43,870 nucleotides of DNA, taken from NCBI GenBank assembly GCA_027729785.1, contig JAQCDY010000003.1, forward strand, positions 1 to 43,870, given 5' to 3'. Within the stretch, counting starts at the first letter, position 1. The number at the start of each line of letters is the position of its first letter. Below are positions 33,614 to 41,012 of the stretch, piece by piece. Source of the DNA: Actinomycetota bacterium (lineage in GTDB: Bacteria > Actinomycetota > Acidimicrobiia > Acidimicrobiales > Ilumatobacteraceae). Made by a program: the position numbers and the translations under genes. The notes under the pieces were generated by a model. That model worked only from the letters and a program-made list of their open reading frames with translations, made no database searches and had not been told where the DNA came from.

Positions 33614-33686
33614 GGGGCTGTAGCTCAGTTGGTAGAGCGGTACGTTCGCAATGTACAGGCCAGGGGTTCAATTCCCCTCAGCTCCA
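33614..33686 (+). tRNA. tRNA-Ala (anticodon CGC)
   Basis: 73 nt cloverleaf: acceptor GGGGCTG/CAGCTCC including the G3-U70 pair that identifies alanine tRNA, D arm GCTCAGTTGGTAGAGC, anticodon stem GTACG/TGTAC around TTCGCAA, T arm AGGGGTTCAATTCCCCT, discriminator A. CCA is not encoded. Confidence 0.95.
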
Positions 33687-33779
33687 CAATTCACGGTTAG
33701 GCGGAGAACACGGCCGAGTGGCACAATATCGGAGTACCAAAATGGTCGACTATTCAAAAAGCAGGGTGGGGCTTCGCAA

Positions 33780-35498
33780 ATGACAATGACTTGGACCGAG
33801 GCGAATCTTGCTGTTACTGCACCTGGACAAATTTTTGAACTGATAGATGCTGAGGTGTTTGGCGTCAAGATGCAGGTGTTCAAGAATGCACCAGCGCATC
33901 TGGGTCAGGTTTTTGCGGGTGCGCGTGGCCATGGTGACAAGACGTTTCTCGTGTATGAGGGCGAGACATACACATTCACCCAAGCCATGGATCAAATTGA
34001 TGCACTGTCAAATCTGCTCGTAAACAGTTATGGCGTCAAGAAGGGCGACCGAGTTGCGGTCGCGATGCGCAATTATCCCGAATGGGTGATGTCGTTTGCA
34101 GCGATCATCTCGGTTGGCGCCATCTCCGTGTCGATGAATTCGTGGTGGGTCGAAGACGAAGTAGATTTCGCGTTGCAAGACTCTGGTGCAACGGTCTTGA
34201 TTTGCGATCAACAACGTTTTGACGTCGCCGCGCAATGTTGCAAGAAACTCGGCGTCAAAGTTTTGGTTGTGCGAGCCGAAAAGCCGCTGCCAAGTGGTGT
34301 CGACAAGTGGCAAGATGCTTTGGCGCCGCACTTGAAAGCGGCGTTGAAATGTCCGGTTGTTGACATCAAGTCTGACGATGACGCGACAATTTTGTACACC
34401 TCGGGTACGACTGGTCGACCCAAGGGTGCAGTGTCGACACATCGCGCGATTATTTCTTCGTTGATGGCCTTCTCGTCGCGCAACGCAATTCTCACAATGT
34501 CGGGCACGAAACTCAAGGAAGTAACTGGCCCGGAAGTACCGACTTCGTTTATTTTGATCGTGCCCCTGTTTCATGTCACTGGTTGCGTGCCAGTGATGAT
34601 GAGTTGCTTCATCGCCGGCTTGAAACTGGCGATTATGTACAAGTGGGATGCCGAAAAGGCTCTCGAAATGATCGAGCGTGAGCAGATTACGAATTTTGTT
34701 GGCGTGCCGACGCAAAGTTGGGATCTCGTCAATTCGTCGGTATTCGACAAATACGACACGACGAGTTTGCGCGCAGTGGGCGGCGGCGGCGCACCATCGC
34801 CAACTTCGCTTGTTGGCAAAGTCAACGACAAGGTCAAAAATGGCAACCCGCAACTGGGTTACGGCATGACCGAAACAAACGCGTTCGGCCCCGCCATCAC
34901 TGGTTCTGATTATTTGGCGCATCCGACCAGCACAGGTCGCGCAGTGGTGCCGATGCGTGTCGAAGTGCGTGACGAAAATCTAAAACCCTTGCCAACCGGC
35001 GAAGCGGGCGAGATTTGGTTCTTTGGTCCGATGTTGATTCGTGGATATTGGAAACGCCCCGAAGCCAATGCCGAGACGATTGTCGACGGCTGGCTGCGCT
35101 CGGGTGACATCGGCCGGATTGACGCCGAGGGTTTTGTATACGTCGAAGACCGCGTCAAAGACATGATTCTTCGGGCAGGTGAAAACATTTACGGCGCCGA
35201 GGTTGAGAGCGCGATCTACGATCACCCAGCTGTGCACGAGGCCGCGGTTTTTGGCGTGCCTCACGAGCGCCTAGGTGAAGAAGTTGGCGTGGCGATTTTG
35301 CCCAAAGCCGGCGTGGTTCTTGATCCACAAGATTTGTGGAAGTTTCTTGAAGGCAAAATCGCAGCATTCAAAGTGCCGGTGCATGTCGTTGTGATGCAAG
35401 AGCCGTTGCCGCGCAACGCCGCCGGCAAGTTTTTGAAGCGCGAACTTCAACAGCGCTTGACCAAGGGCGAACTTACAGCGATTTCTCGCACGAGTTAG
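33780..35498 (+). CDS. Acyl-CoA ligase (AMP-forming, FadD-like)
   Basis: ANL-superfamily adenylating enzyme that activates a carboxylic acid with ATP and CoA. Seen: ATP loop ILYTSGTTGRPKGAVSTHRA, YGMTETNA, the hinge region GWLRSGDIGRIDAEGF, VEDRVKDMILRAGENIYGAEVE and the C-terminal catalytic Lys in NAAGKFLKREL. I start at ATG 33780 (572 residues); the track ORF begins inside tRNA-Ala. GGGTGGGG upstream could be a ribosome-binding site. A fatty-acid or aromatic/alicyclic acid substrate is likely; a PfkB kinase and an enoyl-CoA hydratase nearby give only a weak hint at acyl-CoA catabolism. Confidence 0.9.
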   Translation: MTMTWTEANLAVTAPGQIFELIDAEVFGVKMQVFKNAPAHLGQVFAGARGHGDKTFLVYEGETYTFTQAMDQIDALSNLLVNSYGVKKGDRVAVAMRNYPEWVMSFAAIISVGAISVSMNSWWVEDEVDFALQDSGATVLICDQQRFDVAAQCCKKLGVKVLVVRAEKPLPSGVDKWQDALAPHLKAALKCPVVDIKSDDDATILYTSGTTGRPKGAVSTHRAIISSLMAFSSRNAILTMSGTKLKEVTGPEVPTSFILIVPLFHVTGCVPVMMSCFIAGLKLAIMYKWDAEKALEMIEREQITNFVGVPTQSWDLVNSSVFDKYDTTSLRAVGGGGAPSPTSLVGKVNDKVKNGNPQLGYGMTETNAFGPAITGSDYLAHPTSTGRAVVPMRVEVRDENLKPLPTGEAGEIWFFGPMLIRGYWKRPEANAETIVDGWLRSGDIGRIDAEGFVYVEDRVKDMILRAGENIYGAEVESAIYDHPAVHEAAVFGVPHERLGEEVGVAILPKAGVVLDPQDLWKFLEGKIAAFKVPVHVVVMQEPLPRNAAGKFLKRELQQRLTKGELTAISRTS

Positions 35499-35505
35499 TT
35501 TTCGC

Positions 35506-36528
35506 GTGCCCCCAGTAAATCTCACGACAGTCGATGGTGTGAGTCTTGATGCGTTGACGATTGGCAATGCGTTGGTCGATGTTTTGGCGACGGTTGACGA
35601 AAGTTTTTTGGTGCGCGAAAAAATCGTCAAAGGTTCGATGAACCTTGTCGACATTCAGCGCTCGAAACATTTGCATTCGCTGGTGCACTCGCGCACCGAG
35701 ATGAGTGGCGGCTCGGCGGCCAATACGGCCTATGGGTTGGCCAGCCTGGGTGGTAAGGCTGGGTTCATCGGCAAGATTTCTGCAGACCGTCTCGGTGATG
35801 CTTTCAAGCATGACCTTGACACTGTGGGCGTGAGGTTCTTTCCGGGCGCGACTTGCACGAGTGAAGACACTGGTCGGTGTTTGATCGTCGTCACGCCGGA
35901 CGGCAATCGCACGATGAACACATTCTTGGGTGCAGCCTCGTTGCTCGACGCCGCAGATATTTCTAAATCTGCCGTACAGAGTGCTGCGGTCGTGTTTCTT
36001 GAGGGCTATCTGTTCGACAGAGAAGCGGCTAAAGATGCTTTTCGAACCGCGGCCGAGTTTGCACATGCGGCAGGGCGCAGGGTTGCGCTCACGCTTTCAG
36101 ATTCTTTTTGCGTAGACCGTCATCGCGCAGACTTTTTGTCGTTGGTTAAAAATGACATCGACATTTTGTTTTCGAACGAAGACGAACTCAAGGCGCTATA
36201 CCAAGTCGAGTCAATCAACGATGGGCTACATCAGTTGCGCGAGGATTGCGAATTTGCCGCCGTCACGCGCAACGAGCATGGGTCAGTCGTGATCGACGGT
36301 GAAGAGGTCGTGATTATCGACGCTGAGCCAGTTGACAGCGTGGTTGACGCCACCGGGGCAGGCGACATGTATGCAGCCGGTTTTCTTTACGGCTTCGTGC
36401 GCGGCAAATCAATCGAGCAATGTGGCAAGATCGCCTCACTAGTCGCCTCAGAAGTCATCTCGCACATGGGGCCGCGACCGCTCGTGTCGTTAGCAACCGT
36501 CGTACCGAAAGATTTGTTGCTTTCTTAA
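35506..36528 (+). CDS. PfkB-family sugar or nucleoside kinase
   Basis: Ribokinase-fold ATP-dependent kinase. Seen: IGNALVDVLATVDE near 19-32, MSGGSAANTAYGLASLGGKAGFIG near 66-89 (substrate and anion site), FSNEDELKAL and the catalytic signature VDATGAGDMYAAGFLYG with the base Asp in GAGD. The 340 residues and the opening resemble adenosine-kinase-like actinobacterial members, but the substrate (adenosine, ribose or other) is not determined. The start is GTG 35506, 7 bases after the acyl-CoA ligase, so the two genes are coupled. Its 3 prime end overlaps the convergent hypothetical gene by 4 bases. Confidence 0.88.
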   Translation: MPPVNLTTVDGVSLDALTIGNALVDVLATVDESFLVREKIVKGSMNLVDIQRSKHLHSLVHSRTEMSGGSAANTAYGLASLGGKAGFIGKISADRLGDAFKHDLDTVGVRFFPGATCTSEDTGRCLIVVTPDGNRTMNTFLGAASLLDAADISKSAVQSAAVVFLEGYLFDREAAKDAFRTAAEFAHAAGRRVALTLSDSFCVDRHRADFLSLVKNDIDILFSNEDELKALYQVESINDGLHQLREDCEFAAVTRNEHGSVVIDGEEVVIIDAEPVDSVVDATGAGDMYAAGFLYGFVRGKSIEQCGKIASLVASEVISHMGPRPLVSLATVVPKDLLLS

Positions 36529-37142
36529 ACTTCGTCGGCTGGAAAGAAAGTTAGTTTGAGGTCGCCAAGGCGCACGAGTGTTGTCGCAATCCAACCGCCG
36601 AGGCTGCCAAAATTTTCATCCAGCAATTTGCTCGTGCCGTCTTGCAGGGTTTCTTCGGCGAGTTCATAGCTGCCTTCGTATGTCACTTCGATTGCATAGT
36701 CGAGTCGATCAGCAGATTTCTTGTCCGTCTGTGTTGGATGATTTATTTCAACCGTGATGCCCTCGCGATCCAATTTGCCCTTGCCAATCTGTGGGCTTTT
36801 AATCGGTGCGATACTTTCAATAAGGTTTGCGTCGGGCTGCGTCGTGAGACGCTGCATGCGAAACACTATTTGCATTTCAATCTCTGGCGCTTCATGAAAA
36901 ATTTCTTCGGTATACCATGCACGATAAATTGCCTGGCTCCAACTCGGCCAAGTCAGCGTGACATGGGCAATGACTCGTGGCGGTCGACCTTCGCCAGGCA
37001 GGCCGTAGCTCGTCTCCCAGACAAGATCGCCAAGCAAGACATCTGACTGAAAATGTTCGTCAAACGCTTGGCGTTCAAGAAACGCATTTGAAAAGGCGTC
37101 GCGCAAGGCGCTAATCGCATCAGTAAAGACATGGTCCAACAT
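36525..37142 (-). CDS. Hypothetical protein, 205 residues
   Basis: I do not recognise the family. It is a soluble acidic protein with LVWETSYGLPGEGRPPRVIAH near 42-62, aromatic-rich TWPSWSQAIYRAWYTEEIFHE, and a beta-rich second half ending DLKLTFFPADEV. Codon use matches neighbours, and its ATG starts 32 bases from the divergent enoyl-CoA hydratase gene, which supports a genuine gene. It overlaps the stop of the PfkB kinase by 4 bases. No catalytic motif, signal peptide or membrane helix is visible. Confidence 0.65.
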   Translation of the reverse strand: MLDHVFTDAISALRDAFSNAFLERQAFDEHFQSDVLLGDLVWETSYGLPGEGRPPRVIAHVTLTWPSWSQAIYRAWYTEEIFHEAPEIEMQIVFRMQRLTTQPDANLIESIAPIKSPQIGKGKLDREGITVEINHPTQTDKKSADRLDYAIEVTYEGSYELAEETLQDGTSKLLDENFGSLGGWIATTLVRLGDLKLTFFPADEV

Positions 37143-37174
37143 GCAGTACTCACGCTAACAATGTGCCAAACTAA

Positions 37175-37930
37175 ATGCTCATGAGTCTTGTGCAGGTTGA
37201 GCGAAAAGATGGTGTGGCGACACTGACGCTAAATAACCCAGCAGAGCGCAACACGATGACTGCCGAGATGGTCGCTGATATTTCGGCCGCGATGAACGAT
37301 ATCGAAGCTGATCAAAGAGTCGGTGCGCTTGTCGTCACCGGTGCGGCACCCGCTTTTTGCGCAGGTGCGAACCTCGGCAATTTGGCCGAGGCCGACGGTG
37401 CATCACTGACGAAGATCTATGAAGGCTTTTTGCGTATCGCACGCACACCATTGCCGACGATCGCCGCGGTAAATGGTGCCGCAGTTGGCGCCGGCATGAA
37501 CTTGGCGTTGTGTTGTGATGTGCGCATCGCCGCTGCTCGCGCAAAGTTTGACACGCGATTTTTGCAGATCGGTTTGCACCCGGGTGGCGGCCACACTTGG
37601 ATGTTTCGCAATATTGTGGGCCCGCAAGCCACGATGGCTGCAGTTATTTTCGGCGAGATTCTCGACGGTGTCGAAGCCGAGCGCGTTGGCTTGGTTTATA
37701 AATGTGTGCCGGATGACGAGTTGATGTCGGTTGCACACGCCATGGCGATGCGCGCCGCCAGCGCGCCACGCGAACTAGCGATTCTCACAAAGCGCACGAT
37801 TCAAGAAATGGCAAATGTTGCAACCCACGAACAAGCAGTCGCCAAAGAACTCGAGCCACAAGTGTGGACAACGCGCCAACCTTGGTTCGCCGAGCGCCTC
37901 GCCACCCTGCAATCTCGCCTCAAAAAATAA
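37175..37930 (+). CDS. Enoyl-CoA hydratase/isomerase family protein
   Basis: Crotonase-fold enzyme acting on acyl-CoA thioesters. Seen: the oxyanion hole CAGANLG near 66-72 and AAVNGAAVGAGMNLALCCDVRIA near 97-119, then FDTRFLQIGLHPGGGHTWMF, where one of the usual catalytic Glu positions is replaced (LHPGGG), so a standard hydratase reaction is not certain. At 251 residues the length fits. Start ATG 37175 or ATG 37181 (two residues shorter); neither has a clear ribosome-binding site. It could work with the acyl-CoA ligase 2 kb upstream. It converges on rimJ with a 3-base gap. Confidence 0.88.
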   Translation: MLMSLVQVERKDGVATLTLNNPAERNTMTAEMVADISAAMNDIEADQRVGALVVTGAAPAFCAGANLGNLAEADGASLTKIYEGFLRIARTPLPTIAAVNGAAVGAGMNLALCCDVRIAAARAKFDTRFLQIGLHPGGGHTWMFRNIVGPQATMAAVIFGEILDGVEAERVGLVYKCVPDDELMSVAHAMAMRAASAPRELAILTKRTIQEMANVATHEQAVAKELEPQVWTTRQPWFAERLATLQSRLKK

Positions 37931-37933
37931 AAA

Positions 37934-38596
37934 TTACTTGCGGATTACGAGCCACTGGTGGGTGAGGGCATCATGGCGCTCGTGCCACTCTTCAGAAGTG
38001 ATCGCATAACGCAAGTGATCTTCCCAGACGCCATTGATTTCGAGAAAGCGCTCGGCTAAACCTTCGAGGCGCAGCCCCAACTTCTCGGCGATTCTCTTGC
38101 TATTTGTATTGCGCGGGATTATGCACACTTCAAGGCGATGCAGGTTCAATTCATCAAAGGCGAATTTCATGATTGCCACTACACCTTCGGCGACGTAACC
38201 GTTGCCCGCATGTTTGCGGTCAATCCAATAACCGATCGTGCCCGTCTGCATCGCCCCGCGCACGACATTGTTGATGTTGACCTCGCCAACCAGCAAGTTG
38301 TTCAAAAATAAACCAAGCGCGTATGCCGAACCATTTTGTCGCTCGCGGTCACGCGCCACACAACGGCGCTCAAATGCGTCACGGTCAGTAGCCGGATCGG
38401 CCAAAAACTCTGAACGGCGGGGCTCCCAAACATTCAGCCACTCGACATTGCGCAGTCGCACCTCGCTCCAGGCTTCAAAGTCGTGGGTGACCAGCGGTCG
38501 CATCATGATTCTTTGACCATAAAGACGCGGCGGCGCGACCGGCGTACCAGCAGGATGCAAAAACCTTTTCGGTGAAGTGTTCGACAAGTGACTCAA
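37934..38596 (-). CDS. RimJ/RimL-type N-acetyltransferase
   Basis: GNAT-fold acetyltransferase. Residues 30-215 form the domain: GQRIMMRPLVTHDFEAWSEVR, then LVGEVNINNVVRGAMQTGTIGYWI, the acetyl-CoA loop RKHAGNGYVAEGV, and LHRLEVCIIPRNTNSKRIAEKLG with the RimJ-type NxxS region. Relatives acetylate ribosomal protein N-termini, but the substrate here is not known. Its ATG overlaps the ppx stop by 4 bases. In mycobacteria a rimJ-like gene sits between the moeA-like glp and the glpR-like gene; here it is 4.4 kb from the GlpR-like gene, on the opposite strand. Confidence 0.87.
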   Translation of the reverse strand: MSHLSNTSPKRFLHPAGTPVAPPRLYGQRIMMRPLVTHDFEAWSEVRLRNVEWLNVWEPRRSEFLADPATDRDAFERRCVARDRERQNGSAYALGLFLNNLLVGEVNINNVVRGAMQTGTIGYWIDRKHAGNGYVAEGVVAIMKFAFDELNLHRLEVCIIPRNTNSKRIAEKLGLRLEGLAERFLEINGVWEDHLRYAITSEEWHERHDALTHQWLVIRK

Positions 38597-39519
38597 GATA
38601 TTTTCTTTCGCAGTTCAGAGATTAGCCCGTCAAGCAGATTGTATTGGCTGACGACCATCTCAGAAATTTGTAGCCGTCGCATCACGGCAACAAGCACACA
38701 ACAGCCCCCGACGATGATGTCGGCACGGTCACGGGGTAGACCGGGGTTGAACACACGATCACGCAGTGGTTCTGTGGCCAGCGTGCGAAAAACATCTTCA
38801 GCCGCGTCACGCGAAAGTTTCAACTCGTGCAGCATCGCCGGGTCAAAAGTTTTTTGGCCAACCTCGACGGCAGCAACAGTGACGATCGTTCCGGCGACAC
38901 CAACGACTCGATCTACTTGACGAACAAGTGGATAGTTATGTGCGACATCATCAACTGCATCGGACACCAAAGAAATCGCATTCGTGAGTTCTTCGGGTCG
39001 CGGCGGGTCACGATGCAACTCTGCTTCGGTGATGTTCACCGCACCAAACGGCAAACTGACGGCGAAATCCAAACTTTTCGTGCCGACCATAAGTTCGGTC
39101 GAAGCCCCACCGATATCGACGACAAGAGTAGATTTTTCGTCTTTGAATGAACTTGTGGCGCCCATAAATGACAACAAGCCTTCAATTTCGCCCGAGATCA
39201 ATTCGGGTTCGGCACCAGAGATTTTTTTGACATCCGCAAAAAACTCACTCGTATTTTTTGCGGCCCGGCACGCGGCGGTCGCCACGGTGCGGCGGTGAGA
39301 GACATTGTGTTGTTTGATCAACAACTCGTATTGATGTAAGCACTCAAGGGTTCGTCGCATCGAATCTGCGCTAAGCACCCCTGTCGTGTCGATGTTTGCA
39401 CCAAGCCGCGTTGAGCGCACAATTCGCTCGAGTGTTTTGCCGTCTCGGTCGACGATCAGCAAATTTGTCGAGTTGCTGCCGATGTCGATTGCCGCTAGCG
39501 CTACGGGTGCATTATCCAT
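38593..39519 (-). CDS. ppx: Exopolyphosphatase / guanosine pentaphosphatase (Ppx/GppA)
   Basis: Actin-fold ATPase-family phosphatase that trims polyphosphate or converts pppGpp to ppGpp. Seen: AAIDIGSNSTNLLIVD near 9-24 (phosphate 1), the RLGANIDTTGVLS segment, STLVVDIGGASTELMVG (phosphate 2) and VVGVAGTIVTVAA (adenosine). At 308 residues it is the short actinobacterial Ppx without the C-terminal HD region of E. coli Ppx. It lies in the minus-strand unit HTH-mocA-DUF501-ppx-rimJ, 25 bases after DUF501, the common actinobacterial partner. Confidence 0.92.
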   Translation of the reverse strand: MDNAPVALAAIDIGSNSTNLLIVDRDGKTLERIVRSTRLGANIDTTGVLSADSMRRTLECLHQYELLIKQHNVSHRRTVATAACRAAKNTSEFFADVKKISGAEPELISGEIEGLLSFMGATSSFKDEKSTLVVDIGGASTELMVGTKSLDFAVSLPFGAVNITEAELHRDPPRPEELTNAISLVSDAVDDVAHNYPLVRQVDRVVGVAGTIVTVAAVEVGQKTFDPAMLHELKLSRDAAEDVFRTLATEPLRDRVFNPGLPRDRADIIVGGCCVLVAVMRRLQISEMVVSQYNLLDGLISELRKKIS

Positions 39520-39544
39520 TAATTACGCACACTAGTAAGTGTTG

Positions 39545-39997
39545 TCAGTCTTGCCGAAGTCGCTTGTCCACCCATTGGCCAACGACATCAGTGTTATCGA
39601 CCAACCAGTTTGCATAATGCGCGTGCAGGCATTTGACGCCGATTCGGGTGCCAGCAACACCGCCATGGGGTCGTGGGCCCGAGTATTGCGCAGGTATTGC
39701 GCTATCGCGTTCGGTGGCGTATCGCTCGTGTGTTAGTCGTAATGCTTCGGGATCAATTTCGCTCTCTGCAATGTCGATGCAACCAGCAGACTCCAAGCGA
39801 CTCACCGCGATGTGTTCTTGCGCGCCGACAAGCCAGTAGCGAGTTGGCATCGGTGTGCCATCGAACAGCAGCGGCTCGTTTTTGACAACAACCGGTTCGC
39901 CATTTTTGTCACGCACGACGACTTCAAATTCTCCCTGTGGTTTGCGGCCGAGAAGTTGCGTAACACGAGCGATATCTTGCGCTGAAGCCTTGCTCAT
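39545..39997 (-). CDS. DUF501 family protein
   Basis: Conserved actinobacterial protein of unknown function. Seen: LLGRKPQGEFEVVVRD near 15-30, PLLFDGTPMPTRYWLVG, SRLESAGCI and the family hallmark RPHGGVAGTRIGVKCLHAHYA near 108-128, whose His/Cys residues suggest a metal or catalytic site. The 150 residues are normal. In many actinobacteria it lies in the eno-ftsB-DUF501-ppx cluster; the DUF501-ppx order is kept here, while eno and ftsB are replaced by mocA and an HTH gene. Its ATG overlaps the mocA stop by 4 bases. Confidence 0.9.
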   Translation of the reverse strand: MSKASAQDIARVTQLLGRKPQGEFEVVVRDKNGEPVVVKNEPLLFDGTPMPTRYWLVGAQEHIAVSRLESAGCIDIAESEIDPEALRLTHERYATERDSAIPAQYSGPRPHGGVAGTRIGVKCLHAHYANWLVDNTDVVGQWVDKRLRQD

Positions 39998-40608
39998 TGG
40001 CTTAGCAACTTCGTCAGGCTGACGATGTCCTCGTTCGTGTCGAGATCATGCGACGATCCATCGCACGCAACTTCTTCGAGCAGATCTTTGTGCGACTTAA
40101 AAAGACTTCTTGCGCCTTCGTCGCCCGAAGTTGGCAGCAACGGCCAGAGTTCTGCGTGAACTCGCACTGGGTTGCCGCGCACGCCGCTGTAAGTAGCCAC
40201 AGCGAGTGGGGCAGTTGAGCGGGCAACGCGTTGCCAACTTTGGCCGACGATCGCCGGTTGATCGGCCAAACCGATCACGACGGCATCGGCACCCAGTCGC
40301 TGCGCTTCAGCGAGCCCACATTGCAGACTGCTGGCCATTCCAGATTGCCAATTTTTGTTATGCGCGACGATCAAATTCGCGCCAGAAATTTGCGCGCCAG
40401 AAATTTGTGATGACAAGTCAACTGCACCTGTGACGATAATGATGTTGCGGAACCGAGCTTCGGCGAGATGTTTGACCGACCAGGCAAAAACGCTTCGACC
40501 AAGAATTTGGGTCAGTAATTTATGCTGGCTACCTAAAAATCTTGATCCGCTTCCCGCGGCCAACAGAACCGCAGTTGCTGTCGAGTTATTTTTTTGTTCT
40601 GCGACCAC
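39994..40608 (-). CDS. mocA: MocA-like molybdenum cofactor nucleotidyltransferase
   Basis: NTP-transferase fold enzyme that attaches CMP (or GMP) to molybdenum cofactor, giving the dinucleotide form used by CO dehydrogenase and other xanthine-oxidase-family enzymes. Seen: VLLAAGSGSRFLGSQHKLL near 14-32, GLADQPAI with the metal Asp, RGNPVRVHAELWPLL, GDEGARSLF and the late DLDTNED. It resembles MocA more than MobA because of the RGNPV and GDEGAR blocks. The start is GTG 40608, 23 bases inside the upstream HTH gene. A 15-base tandem duplication adds a QISGA copy near residue 73. It fits the molybdenum hydroxylase accessory genes at the right edge. Confidence 0.87.
   Translation of the reverse strand: MVAEQKNNSTATAVLLAAGSGSRFLGSQHKLLTQILGRSVFAWSVKHLAEARFRNIIIVTGAVDLSSQISGAQISGANLIVAHNKNWQSGMASSLQCGLAEAQRLGADAVVIGLADQPAIVGQSWQRVARSTAPLAVATYSGVRGNPVRVHAELWPLLPTSGDEGARSLFKSHKDLLEEVACDGSSHDLDTNEDIVSLTKLLSQ
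40379..40408. repeat. 15-bp tandem duplication inside mocA
   Basis: GCGCCAGAAATTTGC is followed directly by GCGCCAGAAATTTGT (14 of 15 identical). It is in frame and duplicates five residues (ISGAQ ISGAN) in a surface-loop position of the MocA-like protein. Confidence 0.85.
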
Positions 40609-40846
40609 TACCCAATAAAGTACCTGGGGTGATCCTAAGCACGAGGCTTAATCGCGTAATCGTGTCTAAAGTTGGCGAAAAATGCCCGTTTTCAATGCGG
40701 TTAATTGTCTTGCGATCGATACCGGCGCGAGTAGCGAGTTCGTCTTGACTGAGGTCAGACTTGATTCTGAGTTTGCGCAATTCTTTGGCAACAACTTTTT
40801 GTTGAGTTGAACTTTTTGACGAGAGAGTTTTTTGCGAAATCTTCAT
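40586..40846 (-). CDS. XRE-family helix-turn-helix regulator
   Basis: An 86-residue DNA-binding protein. Residues 20-75 are a Cro/C1-type domain: ELRKLRIKSDLSQDELATRAG, the recognition helix DRKTINRIENGHFSPTLDTI and LVLRITPGTLLG. A basic N-terminal tail precedes it. It has no effector domain, so it may sense no ligand or act with a partner. The ATG is exactly 6 bases behind a TACACT box (leaderless). Its stop lies 23 bases inside mocA, so it is co-transcribed with, and translationally linked to, the molybdenum-cofactor and ppx unit. Autoregulation is possible, but no operator is identified. Confidence 0.88.
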   Translation of the reverse strand: MKISQKTLSSKSSTQQKVVAKELRKLRIKSDLSQDELATRAGIDRKTINRIENGHFSPTLDTITRLSLVLRITPGTLLGSGRRTKK

Positions 40847-40852
40847 GCCATT

Positions 40853-40858
40853 AGTGTA
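40853..40858 (-). promoter_or_regulatory. -10 box TACACT of the HTH-mocA-DUF501-ppx-rimJ unit
   Basis: Minus-strand TACACT, then 6 bases and the ATG of the HTH gene, the geometry of leaderless genes in this window. No convincing -35 element. Confidence 0.45.
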
Positions 40859-40940
40859 AAACTTTTTGGATCAAAACAGCCAACTGTGACGCGAAATAAG
40901 TTAAAGCAAAAATATTTGATAAGTGCTTTTAGTGACAAGT

Positions 40941-40970
40941 GTTACATCTCAGTTACTGGGCAGTCGTTAC
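40941..40970 (+). promoter_or_regulatory. Three GTTAC direct repeats upstream of the NlpC/P60 gene
   Basis: GTTAC occurs at 40941-40945, 40952-40956 and 40966-40970, the first two one helical turn apart, and the stretch is framed by GTGACA and TGTCAC. It may be a binding site for a regulator of the NlpC/P60 gene or of the divergent HTH gene. No known site is recognised. Confidence 0.25.
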
Positions 40971-41012
40971 CCTGTCACATGGCTTGTTTAAAGTAATCAC
41001 AAGCAATTAGTA

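Noticed and set aside
33651-33779. Extended start of the acyl-CoA ligase ORF
   Set aside because: The first codons are within the 3 prime half of tRNA-Ala; ATG 33780 gives the family-like N-terminus.
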